From an uncultured Winogradskyella sp. (GTDB taxonomy: Bacteria; Bacteroidota; Bacteroidia; Flavobacteriales; Flavobacteriaceae): a DNA stretch of 64,000 nt. The stretch spans positions 1-64,000 of the forward strand of contig NZ_CANMJY010000009.1 of assembly GCF_947498345.1 (NCBI RefSeq), in the 5' to 3' direction. Positions within the stretch are counted from its first letter, which is position 1; every line of letters starts with the position of its first letter. Of the stretch, positions 29,233-38,151 are shown piece after piece. A program made the translations under genes and the position numbers. The notes beneath the pieces were generated by a model. The model was given only the letters and a program-made list of their open reading frames with translations, was not told the DNA's origin and did no database searches.

Positions 29233-29445
29233 TGAACGAATTTAATAGGATTCTATGAAAATAACGATACGATTATACCAACTTTATGTCTTATACCATC
29301 AACTTATTTGTTTTTAGGACGAACACATTGATGTAAAAATTATAACAGTTGATGGAGTTATAGATACTACTGATCTAAGTAGGAACAATTTTGGACTTTA
29401 GGACAATTATCATTGTACAGATATTAATTTTAAAAACACCATATC
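29233..29445. promoter_or_regulatory. Divergent regulatory region with a spaced inverted repeat
   Basis: This 213-base gap lies between the leftward two-component genes and the rightward EreA/ChaN-like gene. It contains a perfect 9-base inverted repeat, CCATCAACT (29296-29304) and AGTTGATGG (29347-29355), with a 42-base spacer. A near-match -7 element (TATCATTG) lies about 35 bases before ATG 29446. Confidence 0.4.
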
Positions 29446-30705
29446 ATGAAAAACATTATCACAACACTATTATTAATAATGTGTCTTTCCATGAGTGCAC
29501 AGAAAGTTGCAAAACAGTTAGATACTGAACTCTTAAAGACATACACTAATTACTTTACTATTGAAAATACTAAATTAAGTGGTGAAGGCGCTGAGGTCTT
29601 AAAAGATATTATTCGTACTTCTCAATTTGTAGTATATGGAGAAATACATGGTTCTAGGCAAACCTCAATCATTAATGAAGCATTAATGCCTTTGTTAGCT
29701 GATTCTGGATTTAAGTATTTTGCAATAGAAGTAGGGCCTCATTCTGCAGAAAAACTTACTGTGCTGTCCACTCCTGCAAACAAAACGACAGCTCAATTAA
29801 AAGCATTCAATTCTGCTTACACTGTATCGCAAGGGGGCGACACTGCAGTACCAATTCCGTTTTTTGACAATGTAAGTGATGCGAAATTTTTGCAAGCTGC
29901 TCGTAGCAACGGAATGCATCTTTGGGGGCTTGATCAAGAGTTTTATTTTTCTACCTTTTACTTAATGGACGAGCTCACAAAAACTGCTAAAAACAATGCC
30001 AATTATCAAGATATTGTTCAATTACAAAATAAAGCAAAAGCTATTATGTTCAAACATTTTATAGGAGAGTTTAAGAAAGAAAATGAGGGAGCTTATAGTC
30101 TTATAATCAAAGAGCCAGCTGTAACAAATTATTTTAATGCCTTTGACACATCTAATAAAAAAGCGCAGGCTATTATAAAAGATTTAAAAATCAGTTGGGA
30201 TATTTATATTCATTGGCGAAATGATTCTCATGCTGACCGCATTAGTTACATGCGAGATAATTTTATGAAGAATTATAAAAAAGCCCTAAAGACTGAAGAG
30301 CAACCTAAAGTTTATACCAAAATAGGAAGCTTACATGCTAGAAAAATCTTGTCTAATGGTGCATATGATATAGGTGAATTAGTAGAGTACTTAGCAAATG
30401 AAAATGGAACCAAAGCCACAACAATTGGGTCTTGGATACCTTATGAAGTTTCTGAAGATGGAAGTATTATTAATTATTTTGAAAAGTATAAGCGTAGTTA
30501 CAAACGCTATAAACTATTTATGCCACTAGCAAAACAAGATCAGTGGACCATCATAAATCTAAAAGCCATTAGAGCTGCTATTGAAAATAAAGCTATTGCA
30601 CTACCTAAGGATGGTTCATATCACAAACTAAGACAACTTATATATGCTTATGACTATCAATTAATTATTCCTGCAGACTTGCCAACGATTCCTAATCGTT
30701 CCTAG
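29446..30705 (+). CDS. Secreted erythromycin esterase/ChaN-like hydrolase
   Basis: A signal peptide (ending SMSAQ) precedes a domain of the EreA/ChaN-like superfamily. It shows GEIHGSRQTS (a conserved Glu/His pair), FAIEVGPHSAEKL and HLWGLDQEF. Its 419 residues are normal for the group. In related enzymes the Glu/His residues coordinate catalysis on esters or bind haem, but flavobacterial members have no established substrate. I would not call this an antibiotic resistance gene. It is monocistronic and ends before a terminator. Confidence 0.8.
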   Translation: MKNIITTLLLIMCLSMSAQKVAKQLDTELLKTYTNYFTIENTKLSGEGAEVLKDIIRTSQFVVYGEIHGSRQTSIINEALMPLLADSGFKYFAIEVGPHSAEKLTVLSTPANKTTAQLKAFNSAYTVSQGGDTAVPIPFFDNVSDAKFLQAARSNGMHLWGLDQEFYFSTFYLMDELTKTAKNNANYQDIVQLQNKAKAIMFKHFIGEFKKENEGAYSLIIKEPAVTNYFNAFDTSNKKAQAIIKDLKISWDIYIHWRNDSHADRISYMRDNFMKNYKKALKTEEQPKVYTKIGSLHARKILSNGAYDIGELVEYLANENGTKATTIGSWIPYEVSEDGSIINYFEKYKRSYKRYKLFMPLAKQDQWTIINLKAIRAAIENKAIALPKDGSYHKLRQLIYAYDYQLIIPADLPTIPNRS

Positions 30706-30787
30706 TATTCTATAATTAATTACTTCAGAAAAGCACAGGTGGCAATATTATAGATTTACGAAAAGGTAAATTTCAAAATATAAGAAA

Positions 30788-30820
30788 CAAAAAAGACAAC
30801 TTTAAGAGTTGTCTTTTTTT
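30788..30820. terminator. Bidirectional terminator
   Basis: The stem aaaaagacaact / agttgtcttttt with A/T tracts on each side lies between the convergent EreA-like gene and the matrixin gene. Confidence 0.9.
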
Positions 30821-30841
30821 AATCTATTTTAAGATTAAGAA

Positions 30842-32605
30842 CTAATCTATAATAAGTTTCTTTGTTATTGAAGCTTCATTACTACGTATTGTTAAAAAAT
30901 AAACCCCATTACTAACATTGGTTAAGTCAATTTGGTTTAGCGGTGTATTAGCTAACGGCTTTTGCATAATGAGTCTACCATTAATATCGTATACTTCTGC
31001 ATTGTTTAGAGTTATAACCCCCGAATTGTTAATATAAAAAGTACCTTTAGATGGATTTGGATAGATATTGATTACAGCACTTAGTTCTTCAGAAGAAACA
31101 GAAAGTACTGCACAGTCAAAGTTTTGCATTAATGATTCACCACAAACTACTGCAGTAGTACTTCGGGTTTGCACATCACCTGCACCGTTAATATCTCCTG
31201 TACTTAAGCTTCTTTGAGATTCTCCATTAGACAATGCATAATGCATTACTACATTACTATCTATGACGTGTCCTAATTGATGGCCATGACCCAGTTCGTG
31301 CACGGCAACACTTTCAAAATCAAATTGTGAAAATGAAGGAGCAGAAGGTCCATATTGCCAGTTGATACCATCATCAAATACAATATCTAATTCTACTACT
31401 CTCCAATCTAAGTCTGTACCACCATTGGTGAAGCAACCCGAAAATCGAGATGTACAACGCCCAAGCACACCATTTGGTAATTCACTACCATTATCCATAC
31501 GTACAATATTAATACCATCGCTTGCTACCACATCTGTAGTAGTTACTGAGCCAATCGTCCAATAGATACCTGTTTCGCACCTCCAAGTGTCTAATGCTCT
31601 TAAAAATGATGCATTTGCTAAAGCATCAGCATCAAAATCTGTAAACATCTGCCATGTATACCCACCATTGCCATCATCATTAATGTGTTGAGTTGGATAG
31701 GCAACGTTAGTCCCTGCTGATACTCCATCAGATACAACATTTAATTGCGCATATTCTATATTAAGAGTTTGAGCTGAGGTGTCTAATATTGCTGTTACAG
31801 CAGAATTAATAATAGCTATAGATCCTGTACCAGCATCTGTTGGAATCAATACTGTAATTTGGTTATCCGTCCAGCTAATAATCTCAGTTTGTAAAGCTAT
31901 AGCGAATGTAGCACCACCATCATCTGCATTAGAAAATCCAACATTTTGAGCTGTTGTACCAAAACCAGATCCTGTAATAACCAGCTCGGTCAATGTCCCT
32001 GCAGTTGCAGTTGTTGGACTAATCGAGGTAATACTAACTCCACCTCTGTTGGCCGTTGTATCAATACTAAAATCCTTAACATTAGAATAACTAGTATTGG
32101 TAAGGTTAGTAATATCGTTATAGAAGTTAGCGATACCTTCTTTTCTAGTATAGGGATTAACAACGGTGTTATTAAAAACATTGTACTTATAAAAGCCTTG
32201 TGCATCACTGTAGGTTTCAAAAGCACTGTGCTGAGTAGTAATGTTTACTGTGTTATTTTTTAAGATAAAAACACCAACGTCATTTTTATGTAGCTGAAGA
32301 CTTGGAGTTATAACCTGAGCCTCCAAACCAACAGTTCCTCCCGGAGTAATTATTTCAACAGTAGATAATTGCGATCCTTTAAATACTTTATAAACATCGA
32401 TAACATTTACAGTATAAATATTTTCGCGATTGGTATCCCAATATGATTTTTTTGAGATAACTTTACCTTCAACGATTTGAGATGAAGCCTGAACCTGAGC
32501 GTTCAAAGGAACTTCGAAAGTTAATTCCTGAGCGTTTATTGTTTGCTGTTTTACAAAAAGGCAAAACATTGCGAATAAACAGAATTTTAGAGTAATTTTT
32601 TTCAT
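30842..32605 (-). CDS. Secreted matrixin-type metalloprotease with TIG domain and T9SS sorting signal
   Basis: A 587-residue protein with a signal peptide (ending TINAQ). An N-terminal beta domain is followed by an IPT/TIG domain (about 191-285, ITSISPTTATAGTLTELV). The zinc-protease domain carries HELGHGHQLGH (His436, Glu437, His440, His446). This is the HExxHxxxxxH pattern, with Gln where metzincins usually have Gly at the eighth place. The last ~80 residues are a T9SS type-A sorting domain (INIYPNPSKGTFYINN near the start, GVYFLTI and KKLIID at the end). It is therefore probably secreted across the outer membrane and anchored or released. Confidence 0.92.
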   Translation of the reverse strand: MKKITLKFCLFAMFCLFVKQQTINAQELTFEVPLNAQVQASSQIVEGKVISKKSYWDTNRENIYTVNVIDVYKVFKGSQLSTVEIITPGGTVGLEAQVITPSLQLHKNDVGVFILKNNTVNITTQHSAFETYSDAQGFYKYNVFNNTVVNPYTRKEGIANFYNDITNLTNTSYSNVKDFSIDTTANRGGVSITSISPTTATAGTLTELVITGSGFGTTAQNVGFSNADDGGATFAIALQTEIISWTDNQITVLIPTDAGTGSIAIINSAVTAILDTSAQTLNIEYAQLNVVSDGVSAGTNVAYPTQHINDDGNGGYTWQMFTDFDADALANASFLRALDTWRCETGIYWTIGSVTTTDVVASDGINIVRMDNGSELPNGVLGRCTSRFSGCFTNGGTDLDWRVVELDIVFDDGINWQYGPSAPSFSQFDFESVAVHELGHGHQLGHVIDSNVVMHYALSNGESQRSLSTGDINGAGDVQTRSTTAVVCGESLMQNFDCAVLSVSSEELSAVINIYPNPSKGTFYINNSGVITLNNAEVYDINGRLIMQKPLANTPLNQIDLTNVSNGVYFLTIRSNEASITKKLIID

Positions 32606-32760
32606 ATTAGAGTTAGGGTTTAATTCGTTTCATCGGGCTAATATAGCAATTTACCGATGTTTTTGAAGAAAAACATCACTTTTTTCACGCAATTAGTAAG
32701 AAAAGAAATACAATTTCACTAACAAACGCTTTATAAAAAAACTATAATAACTTTAGAATA

Positions 32761-32823
32761 ATGAATCAACTACAGCACATATTAATGAATGTTATTAGAT
32801 TCATTAAAAACATCCCTAAGTAA
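32761..32823 (+). CDS. Possible 20-residue upstream peptide
   Basis: An ATG-to-TAA frame encodes MNQLQHILMNVIRFIKNIPK and stops 16 bases before the ATG of the Crp-like regulator. The peptide is short, basic and amphipathic. Its position suggests a leader peptide or small membrane-active product, but a 20-codon frame can occur by chance in AT-rich DNA. I include it only because it fills the otherwise empty leader. Confidence 0.2.
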   Translation: MNQLQHILMNVIRFIKNIPK

Positions 32824-32839
32824 GGAATAACGAAAAACA

Positions 32840-33424
32840 ATGCAAGCTTCAAAAGTCAATTTTGAAATCTATTTTAAATCCGTTCTTAACGATAAGGACT
32901 TAGAACATCATGTTCCAGAAATACTAGATCATTTTCAACTATTAGCACTTCAAAAAAATGACTTCTTTGTCAAAGCGGGTAATGTTTGCAAATATTTCTG
33001 TTATATAGAAAGCGGAATTTTACAACATGCTATTGACGTTTTGGGCGAAGAAAAAACCACCTATCTCGCATTAAAGAATTCATTGACCTCAGCCCTCAAT
33101 AGTTTTAAAAATAAAGTCCCTTCCCGAAAAAGTATTAAAGCCTTATTTGATTGTCAACTCTGGGTTATAGATATCGAAACCTTTAATGATTTACTCAATA
33201 CTAATGTGGCGTTTAATCGCTTTTATTACAACCTTATTGAACATCAAATTTTTAGAATTGATGATTATAGAATCGACCTGTTGACGCTTACTCCGGAAGA
33301 ACGTTATAAAAAACTATTGAACAACGAAAGTGAGCTTCTCCAAAAAGTACCTCTACATTATTTAGCCTCTTTTCTGGGTATTTCTTCGCGTCATATGAGT
33401 AGAATTCGGAAAAACATAAAATAA
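32840..33424 (+). CDS. Crp/Fnr family transcriptional regulator
   Basis: A 194-residue protein with an N-terminal cyclic-nucleotide-binding-like beta roll (about 20-120, KNDFFVKAGNVCKYFCYIESG). The C-terminal winged-helix recognition segment is HYLASFLGISSRHMSRIRKNI (split motif LASFLGISSRHMSRIRK). The phosphate-binding cassette of true cAMP receptors is not evident and there is no FNR cysteine set, so the ligand is unknown. The C-terminus is short, as in many Bacteroidetes Crp-like proteins. Confidence 0.87.
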   Translation: MQASKVNFEIYFKSVLNDKDLEHHVPEILDHFQLLALQKNDFFVKAGNVCKYFCYIESGILQHAIDVLGEEKTTYLALKNSLTSALNSFKNKVPSRKSIKALFDCQLWVIDIETFNDLLNTNVAFNRFYYNLIEHQIFRIDDYRIDLLTLTPEERYKKLLNNESELLQKVPLHYLASFLGISSRHMSRIRKNIK

Positions 33425-33484
33425 GGACATTTGGCTGGTGGATTAAAACTTCATTTAATTATTTTTGGGTAGTTCAATAATAAG

Positions 33485-33520
33485 GTTCCCGATTTCGCGG
33501 GAACGAAAAATTCTTTTTCG
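33485..33520. repeat. Two tandem hairpins in the crp-pepP gap
   Basis: The first hairpin is gttcccg (33485-33491) / cgggaac (33498-33504) with a 6-base loop. The second is cgaaaaa (33504-33510) / tttttcg (33514-33520). The cluster may act as a terminator for the Crp-like gene, or be a copy of a dispersed REP-like palindrome. The rest of the 188-base gap shows nothing else clear. Confidence 0.5.
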
Positions 33521-33612
33521 ATGAAATGCTGTCAAAATAACGTTTGATCCTTTTCTAAGAACATGAATTAAGCATAACATTTGACCAAATTATAACAATA
33601 AATAGCGACCAA

Positions 33613-34905
33613 ATGAAATACGATTTAATAGACCGCAACCTCTTTATAAATAACCGTAAAAACTTTATGGCTCAGATGAAGCCAAGCAGTTTAGCGGTAT
33701 TTAATTCTAATGATATTTATCCTGTAAGTGCAGACAGTACGATGCCTTTTGAACAGCACAGAGATATCTTTTATTTAAGTGGTGTGGATCAGGAAGAAAG
33801 TATTTTGGTGCTATTCCCAGATTGCCCAAAGGAAAAACATCGTGAAATTCTATTCTTAAAAGAAACGAACGAGCATATTGCCGTTTGGGAAGGTGAAAAA
33901 CTCACAAAGGAGGCTGCTTTAAAAACTTCTGGTATTACAACCGTGTATTGGTTACAGGACATGGAAAAGATTATGTTTGAACTCATGACCCAATGTGACA
34001 CCGTATACATTAACACTAACGAACATTACCGCGCTAATGTAGACACCGAAACGCGCGAAGATCGTTTTACGAAATGGTTAAAAGACAAATATGCTGCGCA
34101 TAGTGTAGCTAAGAGCAATCCTATTTTACAACGTCTACGATCAGTAAAAGACCCAATAGAATTAGACCTGATGCAAAAGGCCTGTGATATTACCGAAAAA
34201 GGGTTTAGACGTGTGCTTAATTTTGTAAAACCAGACGTTTGGGAATACAATATCGAAGCTGAGTTTATGCACGAGTTTTTAAACAACCGTTCTAAAGGTT
34301 TTGCTTACACACCTATTATTGCCGCAGGCAATAATGCCAATGTCTTACACTATATAGAAAACAACCAACAGTGTAAAGCAGGTGATTTGATTTTAATGGA
34401 TGTTGGTGCCGAGTATGCGAACTACTCTAGTGATATGACGCGTACCATACCAGTCTCAGGAAAATTTACCGATAGACAAAAAGCGGTGTATAATGCGGTG
34501 AACCGTGTTAAAGACGAAGCTACTAAAATGCTGGTTCCCGGAACGCTTTGGGAGCAATACCATGTAGAAGTTGGCAAACTGATGACCTCTGAATTGCTAG
34601 GTTTAGGTCTTATTGACAAAGCTGATGTACAAAACGAAAATCCAGACTGGCCAGCGTATAAAAAATACTTTATGCATGGCACGTCGCATCATATTGGTTT
34701 AGACACACACGATTATGGGTTACTCCACGAACCCATGCAAGCTAATATGGTTTTTACGGTTGAACCTGGTATTTATATCCCAGACGAAGGCTTTGGGATT
34801 CGTTTAGAAGATGATGTGGTTATCCAAGAGTCTGGAGAACCGTTTAATTTGATGCGTAATATTCCAATTGCCATTGAGGAGATTGAGGATATTATGAATG
34901 CTTAA
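33613..34905 (+). CDS. pepP: Xaa-Pro aminopeptidase (M24B)
   Basis: A 430-residue cytoplasmic metallopeptidase that removes the N-terminal residue preceding proline. The N-terminal creatinase-like domain (1-170) is followed by the pita-bread domain. Metal ligands are visible in LMDVGAEYANYSSDMTRT (two Asp), GTSHHIGLDTHDYG (His), FTVEPGIYIP (Glu) and GIRLEDDVVI (Glu). Length and motifs are complete. It is the last housekeeping gene before the low-GC accessory operon. Confidence 0.94.
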   Translation: MKYDLIDRNLFINNRKNFMAQMKPSSLAVFNSNDIYPVSADSTMPFEQHRDIFYLSGVDQEESILVLFPDCPKEKHREILFLKETNEHIAVWEGEKLTKEAALKTSGITTVYWLQDMEKIMFELMTQCDTVYINTNEHYRANVDTETREDRFTKWLKDKYAAHSVAKSNPILQRLRSVKDPIELDLMQKACDITEKGFRRVLNFVKPDVWEYNIEAEFMHEFLNNRSKGFAYTPIIAAGNNANVLHYIENNQQCKAGDLILMDVGAEYANYSSDMTRTIPVSGKFTDRQKAVYNAVNRVKDEATKMLVPGTLWEQYHVEVGKLMTSELLGLGLIDKADVQNENPDWPAYKKYFMHGTSHHIGLDTHDYGLLHEPMQANMVFTVEPGIYIPDEGFGIRLEDDVVIQESGEPFNLMRNIPIAIEEIEDIMNA

Positions 34906-34962
34906 GTCATTTTACGGTTTCCCTCAATAATAAAATTATTATAATTTATTCATTTGTTTAAA

Positions 34963-34982
34963 AATACGTAGGCTTACGTATT
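34963..34982. promoter_or_regulatory. Perfect palindrome upstream of the methyltransferase operon (candidate operator)
   Basis: AATACGTA (34963-34970), spacer ggct, TACGTATT (34975-34982) form an exact 8-base inverted repeat ending 44 bases before the methyltransferase ATG. It lacks the GC-rich stem and T tract of a terminator. A dimeric repressor site or an autoregulatory site of the system is plausible. Confidence 0.5.
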
Positions 34983-35026
34983 GTTTGATCTATATTCTTT
35001 GATTAAGTTTGAAAAACTGTATACAT

Positions 35027-36730
35027 ATGCCAAGTTTAAGTGTAATTGACTTCTTTTGTGGTGCTGGTGGGTTTTCAGAAGGGTTTAGACAAATGGGCTT
35101 TGAAATAATCAAAGGTTATGACCATTGGAAACCAGCTATTGAAACCTATAATCATAATTTCGGCTTAAACTGTAATCCTAAAAATATTCTTGATTTTGAA
35201 AACTCCATTGAAGAAATTGACAAAACTCCTGACACAGACATAATACTTGGAAGCCCACCATGTGTGAGTTTTTCTAACTCTAATAAATCAGGAAAAGCTG
35301 ATAAGTCTCTTGGGGTTAAACTTACTGAAACATTTTTGAAAGTTGTCGCTGTCAAAAAACACCAACCAAATTCTAAACTCAAAGGTTGGTTTATGGAAAA
35401 CGTAGTCAATTCTAGAAAACATTTAAAAGAATCATATACTTTTGAAAATCTTGGCCTAGAATATTGGGCATATGCTCATTATATAAAACCAAATACAATT
35501 GCCCTTAACTTAAAAGAAAACACTGAAATAATTAACTCTGCTGACTATGGCTCTTATCAAGCCAGAAAGAGAGTTATTTCGGGAGAAATTATCAATAAGG
35601 GAAAGTTGATTGTTCCAAAACCGTCACATTCAAATAATGAAAACGATTCTCTTCAAAAATGGAATACTCTAGGTAAACTAATACAAAAAATTCCTAAACC
35701 AAATTGTAAAAAGTCTTCAAGAAAGATATTAGACCCTATATACAAAATCGAAATTACTCTCAACTCATTAAGTGATCATTTCTACGATAGTGGACTTTAT
35801 AAAAGCGAGTGGAGGCAATCAAAGGAATACAAGCTAAATCATTATTGTATGGGAAAAATGTCTTTCCCAGAAAACAAGAACAAACCAAGTAGGACAGTAA
35901 CCGCTACAAAAAGTGGAACATCTAGAGAATCATTAGTATACAAATCAGAATATTCTAGAAAAGGAAATGGAGAGTATAGAAGTCCAACTGTGAGAGAAGT
36001 AGCAAGTATTATGGGCTTCCCATTTACATATCAATTCTTAGGCACAATAAATAGTAAATGGAGATTGGTCGGAAATGCGGTATGCCCATCGGTTAGCAGA
36101 GCCTTTGCAAACGAGCTTTTGGTTCAACTTGATTTTAACACTCCTGAACAATTAAAAATAGAAAAAGAACCTAAACTTAAAGGAGTTCAAAACCTTAATG
36201 ATTTTAAAGAGAGAAAATTTGACAACCAACCAAGACGAACTAAAAACTCAAGATTTAGAAGACATCCTATTAAAACCGGTAACTTAACTGTAACACTCTC
36301 AAACTTTGATATTGAAAAAAATTCTCAAACCGATGATAAATGGTTTACTTCAATTCAGTATGGAACAGGCGAAGGTTTTAAAAATCAAAATGTTATTGAT
36401 GGGTTTTACAAAACAATAGAACCTATAATTGCTGAAAAGAATTCAGGTCCAAATTTTATTAAAACTATTAATAATGGGTTTTCTGAAAAAATAGGTTCAT
36501 CCGAACAAATTCAAGAACTTTATGAGATGCAAGTTTCGAATGATATACTTCTTGAACCAACGGAGTTAGTTGAAGAATTATCTAGAATTATAAATAATAT
36601 TGAATTTGAAACAACTGATTTTATCCAAAATGAAACCTTAATTTTTAAACACAAAAATATTATCCCTGTTGAACAACTATTTGCTCTTTACGCCATAAAT
36701 AAAATATCAACAAAAGCCAATCAGAAATAA
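35027..36730 (+). CDS. DNA cytosine-5 methyltransferase
   Basis: I place the start at ATG 35027 (PSLSVIDFFCGAGGF follows) rather than 35009. All catalytic motifs of C5 methylases appear in order: motif I DFFCGAGG (8-15), motif IV GSPPC with nucleophile Cys79, motif VI ENV (from 124), motif VIII QARKR (178-182), motif IX with RTVTATKSG, and motif X GNAVCPSVSRAFANELL. It should methylate one strand-specific cytosine in an unknown site, using SAM. An extension of about 200 residues follows motif X (RRTKNSRFRRHPIKTGN, then an alpha/beta region) that I do not recognise. First gene of a four-gene operon; the next starts 2 bases after its stop. GC is low compared with neighbours. Confidence 0.93.
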   Translation: MPSLSVIDFFCGAGGFSEGFRQMGFEIIKGYDHWKPAIETYNHNFGLNCNPKNILDFENSIEEIDKTPDTDIILGSPPCVSFSNSNKSGKADKSLGVKLTETFLKVVAVKKHQPNSKLKGWFMENVVNSRKHLKESYTFENLGLEYWAYAHYIKPNTIALNLKENTEIINSADYGSYQARKRVISGEIINKGKLIVPKPSHSNNENDSLQKWNTLGKLIQKIPKPNCKKSSRKILDPIYKIEITLNSLSDHFYDSGLYKSEWRQSKEYKLNHYCMGKMSFPENKNKPSRTVTATKSGTSRESLVYKSEYSRKGNGEYRSPTVREVASIMGFPFTYQFLGTINSKWRLVGNAVCPSVSRAFANELLVQLDFNTPEQLKIEKEPKLKGVQNLNDFKERKFDNQPRRTKNSRFRRHPIKTGNLTVTLSNFDIEKNSQTDDKWFTSIQYGTGEGFKNQNVIDGFYKTIEPIIAEKNSGPNFIKTINNGFSEKIGSSEQIQELYEMQVSNDILLEPTELVEELSRIINNIEFETTDFIQNETLIFKHKNIIPVEQLFALYAINKISTKANQK

Positions 36731-36732
36731 AT

Positions 36733-38151
36733 ATGAGTAAAAAAGTTAGAATTCAACAGATTGAAAATATTATTAAAACAGAAAAACCTGTTGGTCGAAT
36801 TGATATACCATGGAAAGACAAATTAGAACCAATGGATGTATATCAAATACCATTAGACTATCTTGTTTACAACAAATATAATGGAAGGATTCTAAGTCGC
36901 ACAAAATCATATGAAAACCAAAACTTGAAAATAGATGTTGAAAGTGATGTGGGCAAAAAGCTAATAGAAGATTTATTATGGAATTCAAAGGCTCAAAAAA
37001 ACAAAGAAACTCTTGCGAGTCTAAATAAAATTGGGCAAGAAAAAGTTGGAATTATTACTCAAGACGGAATAATAATAGATGGAAACAGAAGAGCAATGCT
37101 TCTTAATAAAATTGATCACATAGATTATTTCAAAGCTGTTATTTTACCTGTAGAATATGAGGGGAATCCTCTAGAAATCGAAAAATTTGAGACCAAATAC
37201 CAATTAGGAGAAGAAAGAAAACTTGATTACAATCCAATTGAGATTTATTTAAAAGTACAGAGTCTATATATGCAACTTAGTGGTAAATCATTTTACTCAC
37301 CAGAAACGGTCGATAAAAAGGCTATTAAAAGAATTTACGAGTGGATTGGAAACTATAAAAATATAAAAAGCTCTAATGATATTGAATATACATTAGCAGT
37401 AATGAATTCAATGGATGAATACCTTGATTGGTTCGAATACAATGGAATTTATACAACTCTTGACGAAAGAGAAGAACAATTTAGAGGATTAACTACTTGG
37501 TTAATAAATCTATATGGAGAGAATTCAAGAAAAGCGTTTGATTATTATAAGGATGATGATGTTGACGACTTAAAAACTCTTTGCTATGATTTGATTAGAA
37601 TTAAATATAAAAATGAAAAATTCAGATATGTAGCACAAGGACAGAAACAAAATCATTTCTTTGGAAATAAAGAAATATGGGATTCATTTCATAATGAACA
37701 CAGAAGTATAACAAATGCATTTATTGAACCTAAAATTGATGTTAATGTCAAAAACTTAGAAGCTCACTTAAATAGTATAGATAGTAAATTCAAAGATGAA
37801 ATTGGAGAAAAACTAGACGAGAATGTAGATAATCATTATACAAAATTAAGAAATAAACAATCTCAGGATCAACCAGAAAAATTAATCAATAAAGCGCTAG
37901 ATTCCTTTAATTCAATAAATAAAAACAATAAAAACTTCAATTCAAAATCTGTCCAAAAACTTGTTGAAGAACTTGGAAACAAAGTTTTTGATTCCCTTCA
38001 AAAGAAATCACCTTCAAGAGTTTTATCTCATATTATTAATTTATTGGAAAGTATTGATATTAAACAAATTCCGGATAATGAAATAAAAGATGTACAAGAT
38101 AAAACCAAGAGAATTCAACAAATTGGTTATCAAATAAATAAAAATCTATAA
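36733..38151 (+). CDS. ParB/Srx-like domain protein of the defence operon
   Basis: A 472-residue protein. Residues 34-45 (MDVYQIPLDYLV) and GIIIDGNRRAMLLNKI (112-127) form a ParB/sulfiredoxin-like domain with the DGNRR signature at 116-120. In related proteins (ParB, DndB/SspE-type DGQHR or DGQQR proteins) this motif belongs to a nucleotide-binding or nicking centre. The rest is helical and highly charged, with no recognised domain. Its stop overlaps the start of the helicase gene by one base (TAATG), showing translational coupling. Likely role: sensor, regulator or NTP-dependent effector of the system. It contains no HTH typical of plasmid partition ParB and there is no parA, so partition is unlikely. 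Confidence 0.75.
   Translation: MSKKVRIQQIENIIKTEKPVGRIDIPWKDKLEPMDVYQIPLDYLVYNKYNGRILSRTKSYENQNLKIDVESDVGKKLIEDLLWNSKAQKNKETLASLNKIGQEKVGIITQDGIIIDGNRRAMLLNKIDHIDYFKAVILPVEYEGNPLEIEKFETKYQLGEERKLDYNPIEIYLKVQSLYMQLSGKSFYSPETVDKKAIKRIYEWIGNYKNIKSSNDIEYTLAVMNSMDEYLDWFEYNGIYTTLDEREEQFRGLTTWLINLYGENSRKAFDYYKDDDVDDLKTLCYDLIRIKYKNEKFRYVAQGQKQNHFFGNKEIWDSFHNEHRSITNAFIEPKIDVNVKNLEAHLNSIDSKFKDEIGEKLDENVDNHYTKLRNKQSQDQPEKLINKALDSFNSINKNNKNFNSKSVQKLVEELGNKVFDSLQKKSPSRVLSHIINLLESIDIKQIPDNEIKDVQDKTKRIQQIGYQINKNL

Noticed and set aside
29446-30705. Macrolide resistance esterase
   Set aside because: Only superfamily-level similarity to EreA/ChaN is visible; flavobacterial relatives have no shown activity on macrolides.
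36733-38151. Plasmid partition ParB
   Set aside because: No parA gene, no HTH typical of ParB and no parS-like repeats; the context is a methylase/helicase/nuclease operon.
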